64,000 nt of DNA from Paenibacillus periandrae (GCF_022458865.1 NZ_JAJNMU010000005.1:124001-188000); one strand, 5' to 3'; counted from the stretch's first letter, positions 44,293 through 52,830 are shown. The notes: generated from the sequence alone by a model not told the origin. Made by a program: numbers and translations.

Positions 44293-45108
44293 ATGTCCAG
44301 TACAACCCGGATTCAGAGGCGCAGCAGCACGAAGATCGATGTGCTCATCCCTGCCATTGATAAGGATTTAGCGACGCTGCCTTACGTTATTGACAGTGTA
44401 AGAAAATATGTGATGCATCCGATCGGGAAAATTATGATTGTATCCCCGGACAGCGAACGGATCAAAAGCCTTTGCGCACGGAAAAATTGTACCTTTGTTC
44501 ATGAAAATACCGTCCTGCCCATAACCAAAAAAAACATCCACTACAGCTCCCGTAAATGGGACCGCTCCGGATGGCTGTTCCAGCAGCTGTTAAAATTCGG
44601 GGGCAGCTCGAAGGTTTCGCAAAAATTTTATCTCGTTATCGACGCAGACACCGTGCTTATACGACCACATTTGTTTAGATCAGGCGGCAAACAAATATTT
44701 TATTGCCGTAACTGGAGTCAGCCTGAATACTTTAATACGTATCGAAAGCTGCTGGGGAAGCGTGCACCGAGACCGTCCTCCTTCGTCACCCACTATATGC
44801 TGTTTGAAAAAGCGAAGCTGTCCCGACTCAAAAAGAAGATCGCCGCCCGTCATAACACCAGCTGGCATTCCGCGATCATCCGCAGCATTAACAAATCCAA
44901 GCAGTTTGGTTTTTCCGAATTCGAGACGTACGGTAATTTCCTGTATGCCAGCTCCCCCAAACGTGTCATTTTAAGGAAAGCACTGAACAAGAGCCTAAGC
45001 ATGAATCCAGCGGGAATTCCCCAGAAACGGATCAAGAAGCTGGCAAGGACTTATCGGTCCATCTCCTTTCACAAGCGAAAGTGTTATACGAAAAAGTCGA
45101 AGCGTTAA
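44293..45108 (+). CDS. DUF6492-like glycosyltransferase-related protein
   Basis: Protein of 271 residues with a basic N-terminus, a GT-A-like first strand (KIDVLIPAIDKDLATLPYVI), and a DxD motif in FYLVIDADTVLIRP that would bind metal and nucleotide sugar. The middle and end are rich in Lys and Arg (basic tail KRKCYTKKSKR). It fits the DUF6492 group, found near cell-surface or spore genes. It has no membrane segment. GGAG lies 8 bases before the ATG. Acceptor and donor are unknown. Confidence 0.6.
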   Translation: MSSTTRIQRRSSTKIDVLIPAIDKDLATLPYVIDSVRKYVMHPIGKIMIVSPDSERIKSLCARKNCTFVHENTVLPITKKNIHYSSRKWDRSGWLFQQLLKFGGSSKVSQKFYLVIDADTVLIRPHLFRSGGKQIFYCRNWSQPEYFNTYRKLLGKRAPRPSSFVTHYMLFEKAKLSRLKKKIAARHNTSWHSAIIRSINKSKQFGFSEFETYGNFLYASSPKRVILRKALNKSLSMNPAGIPQKRIKKLARTYRSISFHKRKCYTKKSKR

Positions 45109-45454
45109 GGTCAAGCTGACTGGCCTGTAATCATGAACACGTGATGCAGGCATCGTCTCTTCATGAGTGTAACCTTGCGCTTTGAATATCTACAGAGTCT
45201 GATTGACACAGGAAGGCACCCAGGCCGCCCATAGAGGGTAGTCCAAGTGCCTTCTGGTCCAGCCTATTTCCAGGCTCTTGTTGGGCAGCGAGATGGCAGC
45301 CACATGAAAAAAGAGACCATCTCCCTTCAACAACAGGGCATGATCTCCTTGAATCAAGGTATGTCTATGTGAGTGATAATGCTAAATTTGTGCAGAGGAG
45401 CCGCGTGTAGAATCGACTCAGCGTTACATAGATCCTGCAACTTTCGATGATTCA
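45109..45454. other. Intergenic region with inverted repeat and minus-strand terminator
   Basis: No gene seen. GAAGGCAC and GTGCCTTC (45211-45253) form an inverted repeat with a 26-base loop, without a T run. On the minus strand a stem at 45347-45313 (GAGATCAT and ATGGTCTC with an inner CCCT/AGGG) is followed by six T (45312-45307), a terminator that probably ends the Cse60 transcript. Confidence 0.55.
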
Positions 45455-45517
45455 CTACGGTTCGTTGTAGATCACTCTCGATGCAAGTACACCATGCGAT
45501 AACACTAAGGGTTCCAT
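45455..45517 (-). CDS. Possible 20-residue ORF
   Basis: A frame of 20 codons starts at the ATG at 45517, nine bases after a strong AACAGGAGG site, and ends with TAG. The peptide begins MEPLVLSHGVLAS. The first ten residues resemble the start of VOC/glyoxalase proteins, so it may be a decayed remnant, but the match is too short to rely on. It follows the 47-residue membrane protein by 24 bases and precedes the terminator. Confidence 0.35.
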   Translation of the reverse strand: MEPLVLSHGVLASRVIYNEP

Positions 45518-45541
45518 TTAAACCAGCCTCCTGTTGATAAA

Positions 45542-45685
45542 CTATTTATTGAAAATAATTGTAAGGACAACATAAATAGCGATAACTACAAGAACCACGG
45601 TAGAGCATACGGATATTAACAGTAAAAATGAACGTGTTTTGTCTTTGCTTAATTTGTTGAAATCAAGCAATGGTTTCTTTTTCAA
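45542..45685 (-). CDS. Small single-helix membrane protein (47 residues)
   Basis: The frame starts at a TTG at 45685 with GAGGTGG eight bases before it and ends with TAG. The peptide has a basic, polar start (MKKKPLLDFNKLSKDKTRS) and then one long membrane helix of about 24 residues rich in Val, Ile and Leu, ending FNK. It lies 37 bases after the stop of cse60 and is probably on the same transcript, so it may be a sporulation-time membrane peptide. A small toxin of a type I system is an alternative, but no antisense RNA was recognised. Confidence 0.6.
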   Translation of the reverse strand: MKKKPLLDFNKLSKDKTRSFLLLISVCSTVVLVVIAIYVVLTIIFNK

Positions 45686-45721
45686 TGCGCAGCCCACCTC
45701 ATCATTCGGCGAGTGGCTTTT

Positions 45722-45925
45722 CTATGTCACTCGCTTTTTTTCGTTCGTCTTGTAAACGACCAGTATGGCACTTCTTTGGTGCTCTACACCAGAAAGTGTT
45801 GATTTGATGACCGAACCGTAACATACGTTAATCAATTGATCATCTTTTAAACCGGCCAAAAACTCGTTCGCTTTGTTCTCGGCATAAGAGTTATCCGTAT
45901 CGAGAAATTCCTTAACTTGGATCAT
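45722..45925 (-). CDS. cse60: Sporulation protein Cse60
   Basis: Small protein of 67 residues. The pattern MIQVKEFLDTDNSYAENKAN, then NEFLAGLKDDQLINV and ILVVYKT, matches the Cse60 family, a small sigma-E-dependent sporulation protein of Bacillus with unknown role. The ATG at 45925 follows AAGGAG by 9 bases; the longer frame upstream lacks a site. The stop codon lies in a palindrome (GCGAGTG and CACTCGC) that has seven T on the plus strand. Two very small ORFs follow on the same strand. Confidence 0.7.
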   Translation of the reverse strand: MIQVKEFLDTDNSYAENKANEFLAGLKDDQLINVCYGSVIKSTLSGVEHQRSAILVVYKTNEKKRVT

Positions 45926-46160
45926 TGCAGCAGCTCCTTTTTCAAATGGTTTTACAGCCATGCAGCACAAGAAGTGACTCCATGACGCACACCCCTGTAT
46001 TCGGTTACATTTAATGTAAGAGGGGTGTGAAAAGACAATGAGGCATTCCGCAATACTTGCGGAATGCCTTCACTTTAAGCTATCTTAGCACCCTACGGGG
46101 CGGCTGTCAAACTAAGTTATTGAATGTCGAAATAAATAATTGTTCTTTTGCAAAAAGGAA
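45926..46160. other. Hairpin-rich gap upstream of cse60
   Basis: No gene. Two strong structures stand side by side. The first (45988-46029) is CACACCCCT and AGGGGTGTG enclosing a perfect 7-1-7 palindrome TTACATT-T-AATGTAA (46005-46019). The second (46041-46069) is AGGCATTCCGCA, loop ATACT, TGCGGAATGCCT. Neither has a clear T run, so they are not simple terminators. The inner 7-1-7 site has the shape of a Fur-superfamily operator. Confidence 0.6.
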
Positions 46161-46164
46161 TCGA

Positions 46165-46221
46165 TTGGATTTACATATAATACTTGGTATACTGTTCTCA
46201 AGGTCTCCGTAAGGGAGACCT
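46165..46221 (+). promoter_or_regulatory. Promoter with a hairpin at the transcript start
   Basis: TTGGAT (46165-46170), 17 bases, TATACT (46188-46193). Transcription should begin near 46200, where the stem AGGTCTCC, GTAA plus one base, GGAGACCT (46201-46221) begins at once. A stem at the very 5' end usually protects mRNA or can act as a leader element. Confidence 0.6.
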
Positions 46222-46244
46222 CTATTTATATAGGAGGGATTTGT

Positions 46245-46316
46245 GTGAAAATGGATTGTAACCATCCAAGAGAGTTCGTGAGTCGTGAAGGAGGCGAGAT
46301 CTACTATGAGCCGTAG
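46245..46316 (+). CDS. Upstream ORF of the GreA-C-domain gene (23 residues)
   Basis: A GTG at 46245 lies six bases after AGGAGGG (46232-46238). The frame encodes 23 residues (MKMDCNHPREFVSREGGEIY and three more) and its TAG lies inside the first codons of the next gene, whose ATG is at 46306. This overlap would couple translation of the two, and the GGAGG used by the next gene lies inside this ORF. The peptide has no recognisable family. Confidence 0.45.
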   Translation: MKMDCNHPREFVSREGGEIYYEP

Positions 46317-46752
46317 TCCGCTGCTCGTTGGTTCTCGATTACAGCTGATCAATCAGCTTGTTTATTTTGATGAAGAAAAGACCAATTTCTTGAATCATTA
46401 TTTTCCGGAAAACAATCACAAGCGCAGTGCGTTTGAGCGGATATTATCAGATTATACTTCAACTCTCGAAAAAATCGTCGCTGATCTTAACGAAGACCGT
46501 CTAAACTCCGTTGCTTTGATCGGAAGCCGATTGGAGCTGCGGTATGTAAACGAGGATTGGATCGAATCCTTCACCATTGTTTTCCCCCAACATGCCGACC
46601 CTAACCACAACCTGATATCGTTTTTGTCTCCCATGGGGATTCAATTACTCATGTCTCAAATCAATGAGACGTATCAGCTAGCCGTACCCTCTGGGGTCAT
46701 TTCGGTAAAAGTCGAAGGCATCAAGTATGTGAACAGTGGTGACATCACTTAA
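46306..46752 (+). CDS. GreA/GreB C-terminal-domain protein
   Basis: Protein of 148 residues. Residues 70-140 match the FKBP-like C-terminal domain of GreA/GreB and Rnk: VALIGSRLELRYV, ISFLSPMGIQLLMSQ and VPSGVISVKVEGIKY. The N-terminal 65 residues are helical but shorter than the GreA coiled coil and lack its acidic tip, so it may bind RNA polymerase without stimulating cleavage, as Rnk does. The ATG at 46306 has AAGGAGG 11 bases upstream. A short ORF and a hairpin leader precede it. Confidence 0.75.
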   Translation: MSRSPLLVGSRLQLINQLVYFDEEKTNFLNHYFPENNHKRSAFERILSDYTSTLEKIVADLNEDRLNSVALIGSRLELRYVNEDWIESFTIVFPQHADPNHNLISFLSPMGIQLLMSQINETYQLAVPSGVISVKVEGIKYVNSGDIT

Positions 46753-46774
46753 ATAACAAGACACAATCAATCAG

Positions 46775-46803
46775 GCAGCCTTGCTATTCCAGAAGGCTGC
46801 TTT
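46775..46803 (+). terminator. Terminator after the GreA-like gene
   Basis: GCAGCCTT, 10 bases, AAGGCTGC, TTTA. It lies between convergent genes. Confidence 0.7.
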
Positions 46804-46812
46804 ACCCTTTAC

Positions 46813-47703
46813 TCAGGCCTGTGCCACAAGAGGAAATCGCAGAGGGCTTGGCAATGATAAACGAGCTGAATTTGCCCGAATGAAAAGTGTCGTGTCCGGC
46901 TCGACAAGGGAAGGCGCAGCTGCAACCTCGATATCGTTAAACTGCGGCGTGAAATGAAAGTGAACGCTGCTGATCTCCCTGCTAACGATCGCGGCCAGCA
47001 AAGCTGTCAGTTCAACCGGCTCCTGACTGATCACATCGAATACATGCAGCTCCTTGTCCTCATATTGAGCAATAACAAGGGTTTGTGTGTCCTCAATCAG
47101 ATAAATATCTTCACCAAAAACATTCAGACAATACCACAAAAAGATTCCTGTCGCCCCCATCACTCCGCACTGCTGCGAGATCGGCTGGCGTTCTGCCGCA
47201 AGGGTCTGAATCAGCTTCCAATCCGCGGCAGCATTGACATCCAGCTGTCGCAGACTTGAGCACTTAGGCTCCTGATTAGAAGCAGGCATTGTAAAACTGG
47301 CTTCCCTTACAGGTGTGAAACCAAATTTCGGATAAAAATCGAGCACGCTTTTGTTCGCAAACAAATACATCAAATCGCATTTTGCTTCATATTCGGCCAG
47401 CACAAATTCCAAGAGCTTTCTGGAAAGGCCTCTGCTGCGATAATCGGGATGCGTCATGACAGTGCCGATTTGAATCCCCTTGTAGTGCTGACCGTTCAAA
47501 ACAAGCTTCATCCTGCTCACAGATAAATTGGCAACAACGGTATTTCCGTCAATATAAGAATAACACGTATAGGTATCATCCCAGCAGCCCCGCTTATACC
47601 ATTGCTCAAAATCTATATGAAAGACCTGAGCAGCCAGCTCGTTAAAGCTTAGCCGATATTCGGGCAGATGCTTGTAATCTTGTATTAGCTTTAAATCGTT
47701 CAT
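46813..47703 (-). CDS. GNAT-family N-acetyltransferase
   Basis: Protein of 296 residues. The GNAT core is in residues 50-140 with the acetyl-CoA loop in VMTHPDYRSRGLSRKLLEFV and the following strand CDLMYLFANKSVLDFYPKFG. The C-terminal half is a second domain of unknown role (FHFTPQFNDIEVAA), similar in layout to Eis-type or SCP2-linked acetyltransferases. The substrate is unknown. GGAGGAG lies directly before the ATG at 47703, which is preferred to a start 15 codons upstream. Confidence 0.85.
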   Translation of the reverse strand: MNDLKLIQDYKHLPEYRLSFNELAAQVFHIDFEQWYKRGCWDDTYTCYSYIDGNTVVANLSVSRMKLVLNGQHYKGIQIGTVMTHPDYRSRGLSRKLLEFVLAEYEAKCDLMYLFANKSVLDFYPKFGFTPVREASFTMPASNQEPKCSSLRQLDVNAAADWKLIQTLAAERQPISQQCGVMGATGIFLWYCLNVFGEDIYLIEDTQTLVIAQYEDKELHVFDVISQEPVELTALLAAIVSREISSVHFHFTPQFNDIEVAAAPSLVEPDTTLFIRANSARLSLPSPLRFPLVAQA

Positions 47704-47752
47704 GGGCTCCTCCGCGCAAATGCCTCGGTTGGGGCATTCACCTTTCATTCAT

Positions 47753-47962
47753 TTAATCATTAAAATCTAGATTTAATTGACGAACTTCATATTTATTTCC
47801 GTTAATCGGTAATAACCAGCCGTTCAAATCAGCGAGGACTATCCAATTGTTGGCGAATCGATATTCGCTCTGACCACATTTCGGACATGAGCCATACTTA
47901 TATCCTTTCACTTTCCATAGTTCAGCATCATGAGCATAGCTGCAATTTGCACACCATAGCAA
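47753..47962 (-). CDS. Small zinc-ribbon protein
   Basis: Protein of 69 residues with two CxxC pairs, WCANCSYAHD and SCPKCGQSEY, that would bind one zinc ion. The start is a TTG with GGAGGAGG 14 bases upstream, a long distance, so an ATA two codons earlier or a different start is possible. I recognise no closer family. It lies between the GNAT gene and the cid genes on the same strand. Confidence 0.55.
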   Translation of the reverse strand: MLWCANCSYAHDAELWKVKGYKYGSCPKCGQSEYRFANNWIVLADLNGWLLPINGNKYEVRQLNLDFND

Positions 47963-48059
47963 TTGTATAGCGAACGCCTCCTCCGAGTGAACTTATACCC
48001 TTCTATGATATCACAAAATCAGGAACATATGTTTGTTTTTATGAGCTATAATCAAGGTG

Positions 48060-48746
48060 TCACAACAGCCACAACAATACCAAGGGTGCAGTGCCGAGTG
48101 TAAAGAAAGCTGTCACCATCATCGCTACACTGGAGATGGAGCCTGAGACCACACTGAATTCGAACGCTTTGGAGGTACCTGCCGTATGTGCGCTTGTCCC
48201 AAATAGCACACCACGAGCAATCTCATGCTCAATCCGGCATAGCCGGATAATCAGCGGCCCTACGATCATGCCAAACAAGCCTGTCATCAGGACGAATATA
48301 GCCGTGATTGCCGGTGTACCACCCAGCATCTCCGTCACAGCCATTGCAATAGGTGTTGTCGTGGAGCGTACAGCCAGACTGTCGATAATTTGATTCTGAA
48401 GATGCAGCTCCTTGGCCAGCCACACCGAGGATACAATAGCCAGGCTCGAACCAAAGCAGACACTTACCATAATCGTAAGCGCATGTTTTTTTAGTATTGC
48501 TAAATGCTTGTACAGCGGTACCGCCATAGCTACTGTCGCCGGACCGATCATCTCACTCAGCCATTCCGTTCCGATATGATACGTTTCGTAAGGAATCCCT
48601 GTGAGCAGCAGCACCAGCATAACAACAGTCGGAGTGAGCAGGAGCGGTGACAAATACACTTTGGGAACAGCGCGATACAGCCGTTTGGCCAACCCGTATA
48701 CAGCTATCGTTATGATCAGACATCCTAGCGCCAGTATAAGCATCAT
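48060..48746 (-). CDS. cidB: CidB/LrgB-family membrane protein
   Basis: Polytopic protein of 228 residues with seven or eight helices. The family segments are LSEMIGPATVAMAVPLYK, SLAVRSTTTPIAMAVTEMLG and RGVLFGTSAHTAGTSKAFEF. It works with CidA; roles proposed are transport of pyruvate or acetate-related metabolites and control of murein hydrolases. AAGAGGAG lies 6 bases before the ATG at 48746, and the start overlaps the cidA stop (ATGA), showing coupling. Matches B. subtilis ywbG. Confidence 0.9.
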   Translation of the reverse strand: MMLILALGCLIITIAVYGLAKRLYRAVPKVYLSPLLLTPTVVMLVLLLTGIPYETYHIGTEWLSEMIGPATVAMAVPLYKHLAILKKHALTIMVSVCFGSSLAIVSSVWLAKELHLQNQIIDSLAVRSTTTPIAMAVTEMLGGTPAITAIFVLMTGLFGMIVGPLIIRLCRIEHEIARGVLFGTSAHTAGTSKAFEFSVVSGSISSVAMMVTAFFTLGTAPLVLLWLL

Positions 48747-49111
48747 GGGTTTCTCCTCTTGTCCTTGACCATCCATTGTGCCAGGAAGCCTGCCCCTGCC
48801 ATAACCGCTATGGAGCTAACCAGCATAACGAGCAGAATCCGCAGTCCGCTGGACATGATCAGATCTTCATATTGAATCAGGCTGACGGCAGGCGGAATGA
48901 AAAAAAGCAGCATCTCTGCCAACAGCCAGCTCGCACCTGCATCAATCCACTCCAGCTTGATCAGCTTCGTTTGCAAACCTATAAAAATGACCACAATCCC
49001 TAAAATACTGCCGGGAATCGGCCAATGCATCAGTACTACCAGTTGATTCATAGCTAGCGAAACCAGCACAAAAAAACCAATTTGAAGCACGCTTTTCAGG
49101 AGTTTGTTCAT
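48743..49111 (-). CDS. cidA: CidA/LrgA-family holin-like protein
   Basis: Small membrane protein of 122 residues with four helices, including WPIPGSILGIVVIFIGLQ and WLLAEMLLFFIPPAVSLIQY, which are the CidA/LrgA signature. It is thought to form oligomers in the membrane and to act with CidB. It corresponds to ywbH of B. subtilis and lies opposite a LysR gene, like ywbI. Confidence 0.9.
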   Translation of the reverse strand: MNKLLKSVLQIGFFVLVSLAMNQLVVLMHWPIPGSILGIVVIFIGLQTKLIKLEWIDAGASWLLAEMLLFFIPPAVSLIQYEDLIMSSGLRILLVMLVSSIAVMAGAGFLAQWMVKDKRRNP

Positions 49112-49186
49112 TGTGAATCCATCCTTTCATCAAAGTGCTGTGAATTGATCTCGCTTCACTGCATCTATAAAGTGTACTTCAGCATC

Positions 49187-49206
49187 TATCATTGGTAAAA
49201 TGAATA
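49187..49206. promoter_or_regulatory. Possible CidR operator
   Basis: TATCATT, 5 bases, AATGAATA: an interrupted palindrome with the A/T arms expected for a LysR site, in the gap between cidA and the regulator. Confidence 0.4.
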
Positions 49207-49254
49207 TATCGAATTGTTATCATTCCATTTATCTATAATAAGGAGAATACACCG

Positions 49255-50133
49255 ATGGATATCAGGCAGCTGCAATATGTGCTGGAACTGGCTCGGTACA
49301 ACAGCTTCACCAAAGCCGCTCAGGCACTGCATATTACACAACCCACATTGAGCAAAATGATTAAAAGTCTGGAGGAAGAGCTCGGTCTCACCCTCTTCTC
49401 CCGAGTCGGCAAGCGAGTCGAATTGACAGACGCGGGTCAAGCTATCCTCTCCCAGGCGCAGCATATCGTAAGCTCGTTCAAAAACCTGACATCAGAGCTG
49501 AGTGACCTGACGAATTTACATAAAGGTCATATTCGTATCGGACTGCCGCCTATGGTCGGATCGAGCTTTTTTCCTCAAGTGATGAGCCGTTTTCGCGAGC
49601 TTTACCCGGGCGTGACGATCGAAATGGTCGAAGAGGGCTCCAAGAAGCTGCAGATCGAAATTGCTAATGGCCATCTCGATATGGGTGTCGTGCTGCTGCC
49701 GACGAACGAGGAGCTGTTCGATTCCCACTTGATTATTCAGGAAAATTTGAAGCTGATCGTCCACCCTTCCCATCGGCTCGCACAGCATAGTGAGGTGGCT
49801 CTCTCGGAATTGGCCCAGGAAACATTCATCCTTTTTCATAAGGATTTTGCCCTGCATGATCAGATTATCGCTGAATGTGTCCGAAGCGGCTTTCACCCTC
49901 ATGTGCTGTATGAAAGCTCACAGTGGGATTTTATTCATGAAATGACCGCGGCTAATCTCGGTATTGCCTTGCTGCCGGAAACCATTTGCAAACGGCTTGA
50001 TCCTGCCCACGTCAAAGCAATTCCCTTGATTGAGCCCTCCATTCCTTGGCATTTGGTGATGATTTGGCGCAAAAACAGCTACCTCTCATTAGCCGCACGG
50101 GAATGGATTCGTTTCACCCAAAGTCTTTTTTGA
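49255..50133 (+). CDS. cidR: LysR-family regulator (CidR/YwbI-like)
   Basis: Regulator of 292 residues. The helix-turn-helix is at the N-terminus (YNSFTKAAQALHITQPTLSK) and the substrate-binding half follows from about residue 90 (HIRIGLPPMVGSSFFPQVM). CidR proteins respond to acetate or a related product and activate cidAB. Position and direction, divergent from cidAB, fit this. An AAGGAG lies before the ATG. Confidence 0.88.
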   Translation: MDIRQLQYVLELARYNSFTKAAQALHITQPTLSKMIKSLEEELGLTLFSRVGKRVELTDAGQAILSQAQHIVSSFKNLTSELSDLTNLHKGHIRIGLPPMVGSSFFPQVMSRFRELYPGVTIEMVEEGSKKLQIEIANGHLDMGVVLLPTNEELFDSHLIIQENLKLIVHPSHRLAQHSEVALSELAQETFILFHKDFALHDQIIAECVRSGFHPHVLYESSQWDFIHEMTAANLGIALLPETICKRLDPAHVKAIPLIEPSIPWHLVMIWRKNSYLSLAAREWIRFTQSLF

Positions 50134-50253
50134 GCAGCATTCATAGAAGAAGTTCGATTCCTTGGCTGTATCGTGTTTATCTGAACAACCGGATGGGTAA
50201 TCTCTTAAAAGATCGATTTATCGATATGTACGTAGCTTAGGGAGGAAACCTGG

Positions 50254-51714
50254 ATGGAGCGTAATCACACAATGATGCAATTTTTTGAGTGGCACTTGGC
50301 ATCCGACGGAAACCATTGGAACAACCTGGCCAAGCTGGCCCCGGAATTGAAGGAAAGAGGGATCGATTCCGTATGGATTCCACCCGTCACCAAAGGCCAA
50401 TCAGTCGAGGATACGGGATACAGCGTGTACGATCTATACGATCTGGGGGAATTTGACCAAAAGGGTACGGTCCGTACCAAATACGGGTCAAAAGCAGAGC
50501 TTGAAGCAGCGATCAAAGCCTGTCAGGAGCATGGTGTTGCCGTATACGTCGATCTTGTGATGAATCATAAAGCCGGTGCTGACGAAAAGGAAGTTTTTAA
50601 AGTAATTCAGGTTGATGGCGATAATCGGACTGAGGAAATTTCCCAGCCCTTTGATATCGAAGGCTGGACCAAGTTTACATTTCCCGGCCGCGGCAATCAA
50701 TATTCCGATTTCAAATGGACCTTTGAGCATTTTAACGGAACCGACTTTGACGCCAAACAAAATAAAAGTGGAATTTTCCGGATTCTCGGCGAAAATAAAA
50801 AGTGGAACGAGCACGTGGACGATGCCTACGGAAATTATGATTATTTAATGTTCGCGAATATCGACTACAACCACGCGAAGGTCAAGGAAGAAATGATCAA
50901 GTGGGGCCGATGGCTGGCTAATACGCTGCAATGCAACGGATTCCGGCTCGATGCGATTAAACATATTAGCCGCGAGTTTATTAAGGATTTTGTGATCGAG
51001 ATCATGAAGGCACGCGGTGACGACTTTTACATAGTGGGTGAGTTTTGGAATTCGGATCCTGGCGCATGCCAGGAATTTATGGATACGGTAGATTGCAGGC
51101 TATCCTTATTCGATGTATGTCTCCATTATAATTTTAATGAAGCTGCACAAGCTGGCAAGGCCTTTAATCTGACTACGATTTTTAAAAACTCCTTGGTGGC
51201 TACACATCCTCAAAATGCGGTCACATTCGTCGATAACCATGACTCACAGCCGGGCCAGGCGCTGGAATCGTGGGTAGGTGACTGGTTTAAGCAAAGCGCT
51301 TATGCGATCATTTTGCTTCGTAAGGACGGTTATCCGTGTGTATTTTATGGCGATTATTATGGTATAGGCGGTGAACCGTCGATTGCAGGCAAAAAAGCTG
51401 CCATCGATCCCCTGCTGTATGCCCGATACCATAAAGCGTATGGCGACCAGGAGGACTACTTCGATCATCCGAATACCATTGGCTGGGTACGCCGGGGCGT
51501 GCCGGATATTGAGCGCTCAGGCTGTGCTGTGGTCATCTCCAACGGAGACAACGGCGAGAAACGAATGTGTGTTGGGCCCGAGCGTGCAGGTCAAGTATGG
51601 ATTGACTTCACCAACACGCGGAGTGATAAAATCACGATCGGAGCGGATGGATTTGCCAGCTTTCCGGTTAATGGAGGCAGTGTCTCGGTGTGGGCGCTTG
51701 CTGACAAGGGTTAA
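50254..51714 (+). CDS. Cytoplasmic alpha-amylase (GH13)
   Basis: Enzyme of 486 residues that cleaves alpha-1,4-glucans. The catalytic triad is D233 (GFRLDAIKH), E263 (IVGEFWNSD) and D330 (FVDNHDSQ), with conserved region I in DLVMNHK. There is no signal peptide, so it acts inside the cell, probably on maltodextrins or glycogen, as in the GH13_5 cytoplasmic amylases of Bacillus and E. coli AmyA. GGGAGGAAACC precedes the ATG. A strong terminator follows. It stands alone, without maltose genes. Confidence 0.93.
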   Translation: MERNHTMMQFFEWHLASDGNHWNNLAKLAPELKERGIDSVWIPPVTKGQSVEDTGYSVYDLYDLGEFDQKGTVRTKYGSKAELEAAIKACQEHGVAVYVDLVMNHKAGADEKEVFKVIQVDGDNRTEEISQPFDIEGWTKFTFPGRGNQYSDFKWTFEHFNGTDFDAKQNKSGIFRILGENKKWNEHVDDAYGNYDYLMFANIDYNHAKVKEEMIKWGRWLANTLQCNGFRLDAIKHISREFIKDFVIEIMKARGDDFYIVGEFWNSDPGACQEFMDTVDCRLSLFDVCLHYNFNEAAQAGKAFNLTTIFKNSLVATHPQNAVTFVDNHDSQPGQALESWVGDWFKQSAYAIILLRKDGYPCVFYGDYYGIGGEPSIAGKKAAIDPLLYARYHKAYGDQEDYFDHPNTIGWVRRGVPDIERSGCAVVISNGDNGEKRMCVGPERAGQVWIDFTNTRSDKITIGADGFASFPVNGGSVSVWALADKG

Positions 51715-51737
51715 TTCATGGGATGCAGCCCATATGC

Positions 51738-51763
51738 AAAAGGCACCCCGATGGGTGCCTTTT
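51738..51763. terminator. Two-way terminator after amylase gene
   Basis: AAAAGGCACCC, CGAT, GGGTGCCTTTT, between convergent genes. Confidence 0.85.
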
Positions 51764-51807
51764 GTTCCTATCTATAAGCGTTATAAGAGTAATAATAGCT
51801 GTATGAT

Positions 51808-52830
51808 TTACATTTCCTCTACTACTTTTCGACTGATAGCCAGATGTTTAATGTCCTTGAAAGTAATAAACTTTTTATCCCGCTCATCCCAGATTCGGAA
51901 GCGAAGCAATTGCAGGCTTGTGCGCAGTGTAATCGTCTCAACATCCCGCAATACCGGATTCACGTTGTGAACCTTTTCCAAATAGTAGTTTGGCACACGC
52001 GGACTCAAATGGTGAATATGATGGAAGCCGATGTTTCCGGTGATCCAATGCAGCACTTTAGGTAAATTATAGAAAGAGCTTCCTTGCATAGCCGCTTTTA
52101 CATAATCCCATTTATCGTTATTCTCAAAGTAGGTTTCCTCGAACTGATGCTGAACGTAGAACATCCAGATACCCGCAGTACCGGAAACCAGAAAGATCGG
52201 AACCTGTATGAGCAGGAATGCTTCCCAGCCCAGTGTCCAGCACAGCAGCGCGGCTGAACCGAATATACCGATGTTAGTTATATAAGTGTTGATTCGTTCT
52301 TTCATGTTAATATTTCTACGATTGAAGCGATAGTCAATCAGAAAAATATAAGTTGGACCGATACCAAGAATTACGAACGGATTGCGGTAAATACGATAAA
52401 TGATCCGCTTCATCAACGATGCAGCCAAATACTCATCTACGGTCATCGTCCAAATATCTCCCGTTCCCCGCTTGTCCAGATTACCACTGGTCGCATGATG
52501 TACGGAGTGAGTGTGTCTCCATTGGCGAAAAGGAACACTGGTCAAAATACCCGTTATCGTTCCGACTATCTCATTGGCATGTTTATTTTTGAAGAAAGAT
52601 TTATGGCAGCAATCATGAAAAATAATGAAAATCCGTACGAGAAAACCGCCTGCAACGATCGTGATCGGTAAAGTAAGAAAATAAGATACCGATAAGCTTA
52701 AATAGGCAAGATACCAAAGAATGAAAAAAGGAATAACGGTATTCACGAGTTGCCATATACTATGCTTCAGATGCGATCTTTCGTAGGGTGCGATGTCTTT
52801 GCGCCAGCTGCCTTGTTCCTTATGAAGCAT
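51808..52830 (-). CDS. Membrane fatty acid desaturase
   Basis: Di-iron membrane enzyme of 340 residues that introduces a double bond into acyl chains of lipids or acyl-CoA. The three histidine boxes are HDCCH (72-76), HTHSVHH (106-112) and FHHIHHLS near residue 272, all intact. Four membrane helices surround them. It corresponds to the Des-type desaturases of Bacillus, which are induced by cold through DesK/DesR; no such pair is adjacent here. The promoter far upstream carries a perfect Fur box (52956-52970), a different mode of control. Confidence 0.92.
   Translation of the reverse strand: MLHKEQGSWRKDIAPYERSHLKHSIWQLVNTVIPFFILWYLAYLSLSVSYFLTLPITIVAGGFLVRIFIIFHDCCHKSFFKNKHANEIVGTITGILTSVPFRQWRHTHSVHHATSGNLDKRGTGDIWTMTVDEYLAASLMKRIIYRIYRNPFVILGIGPTYIFLIDYRFNRRNINMKERINTYITNIGIFGSAALLCWTLGWEAFLLIQVPIFLVSGTAGIWMFYVQHQFEETYFENNDKWDYVKAAMQGSSFYNLPKVLHWITGNIGFHHIHHLSPRVPNYYLEKVHNVNPVLRDVETITLRTSLQLLRFRIWDERDKKFITFKDIKHLAISRKVVEEM

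Noticed and set aside
45455..45517. Remnant of a VOC/glyoxalase gene
   Set aside because: Only about ten residues look similar, and no further homologous sequence was seen in any frame downstream.
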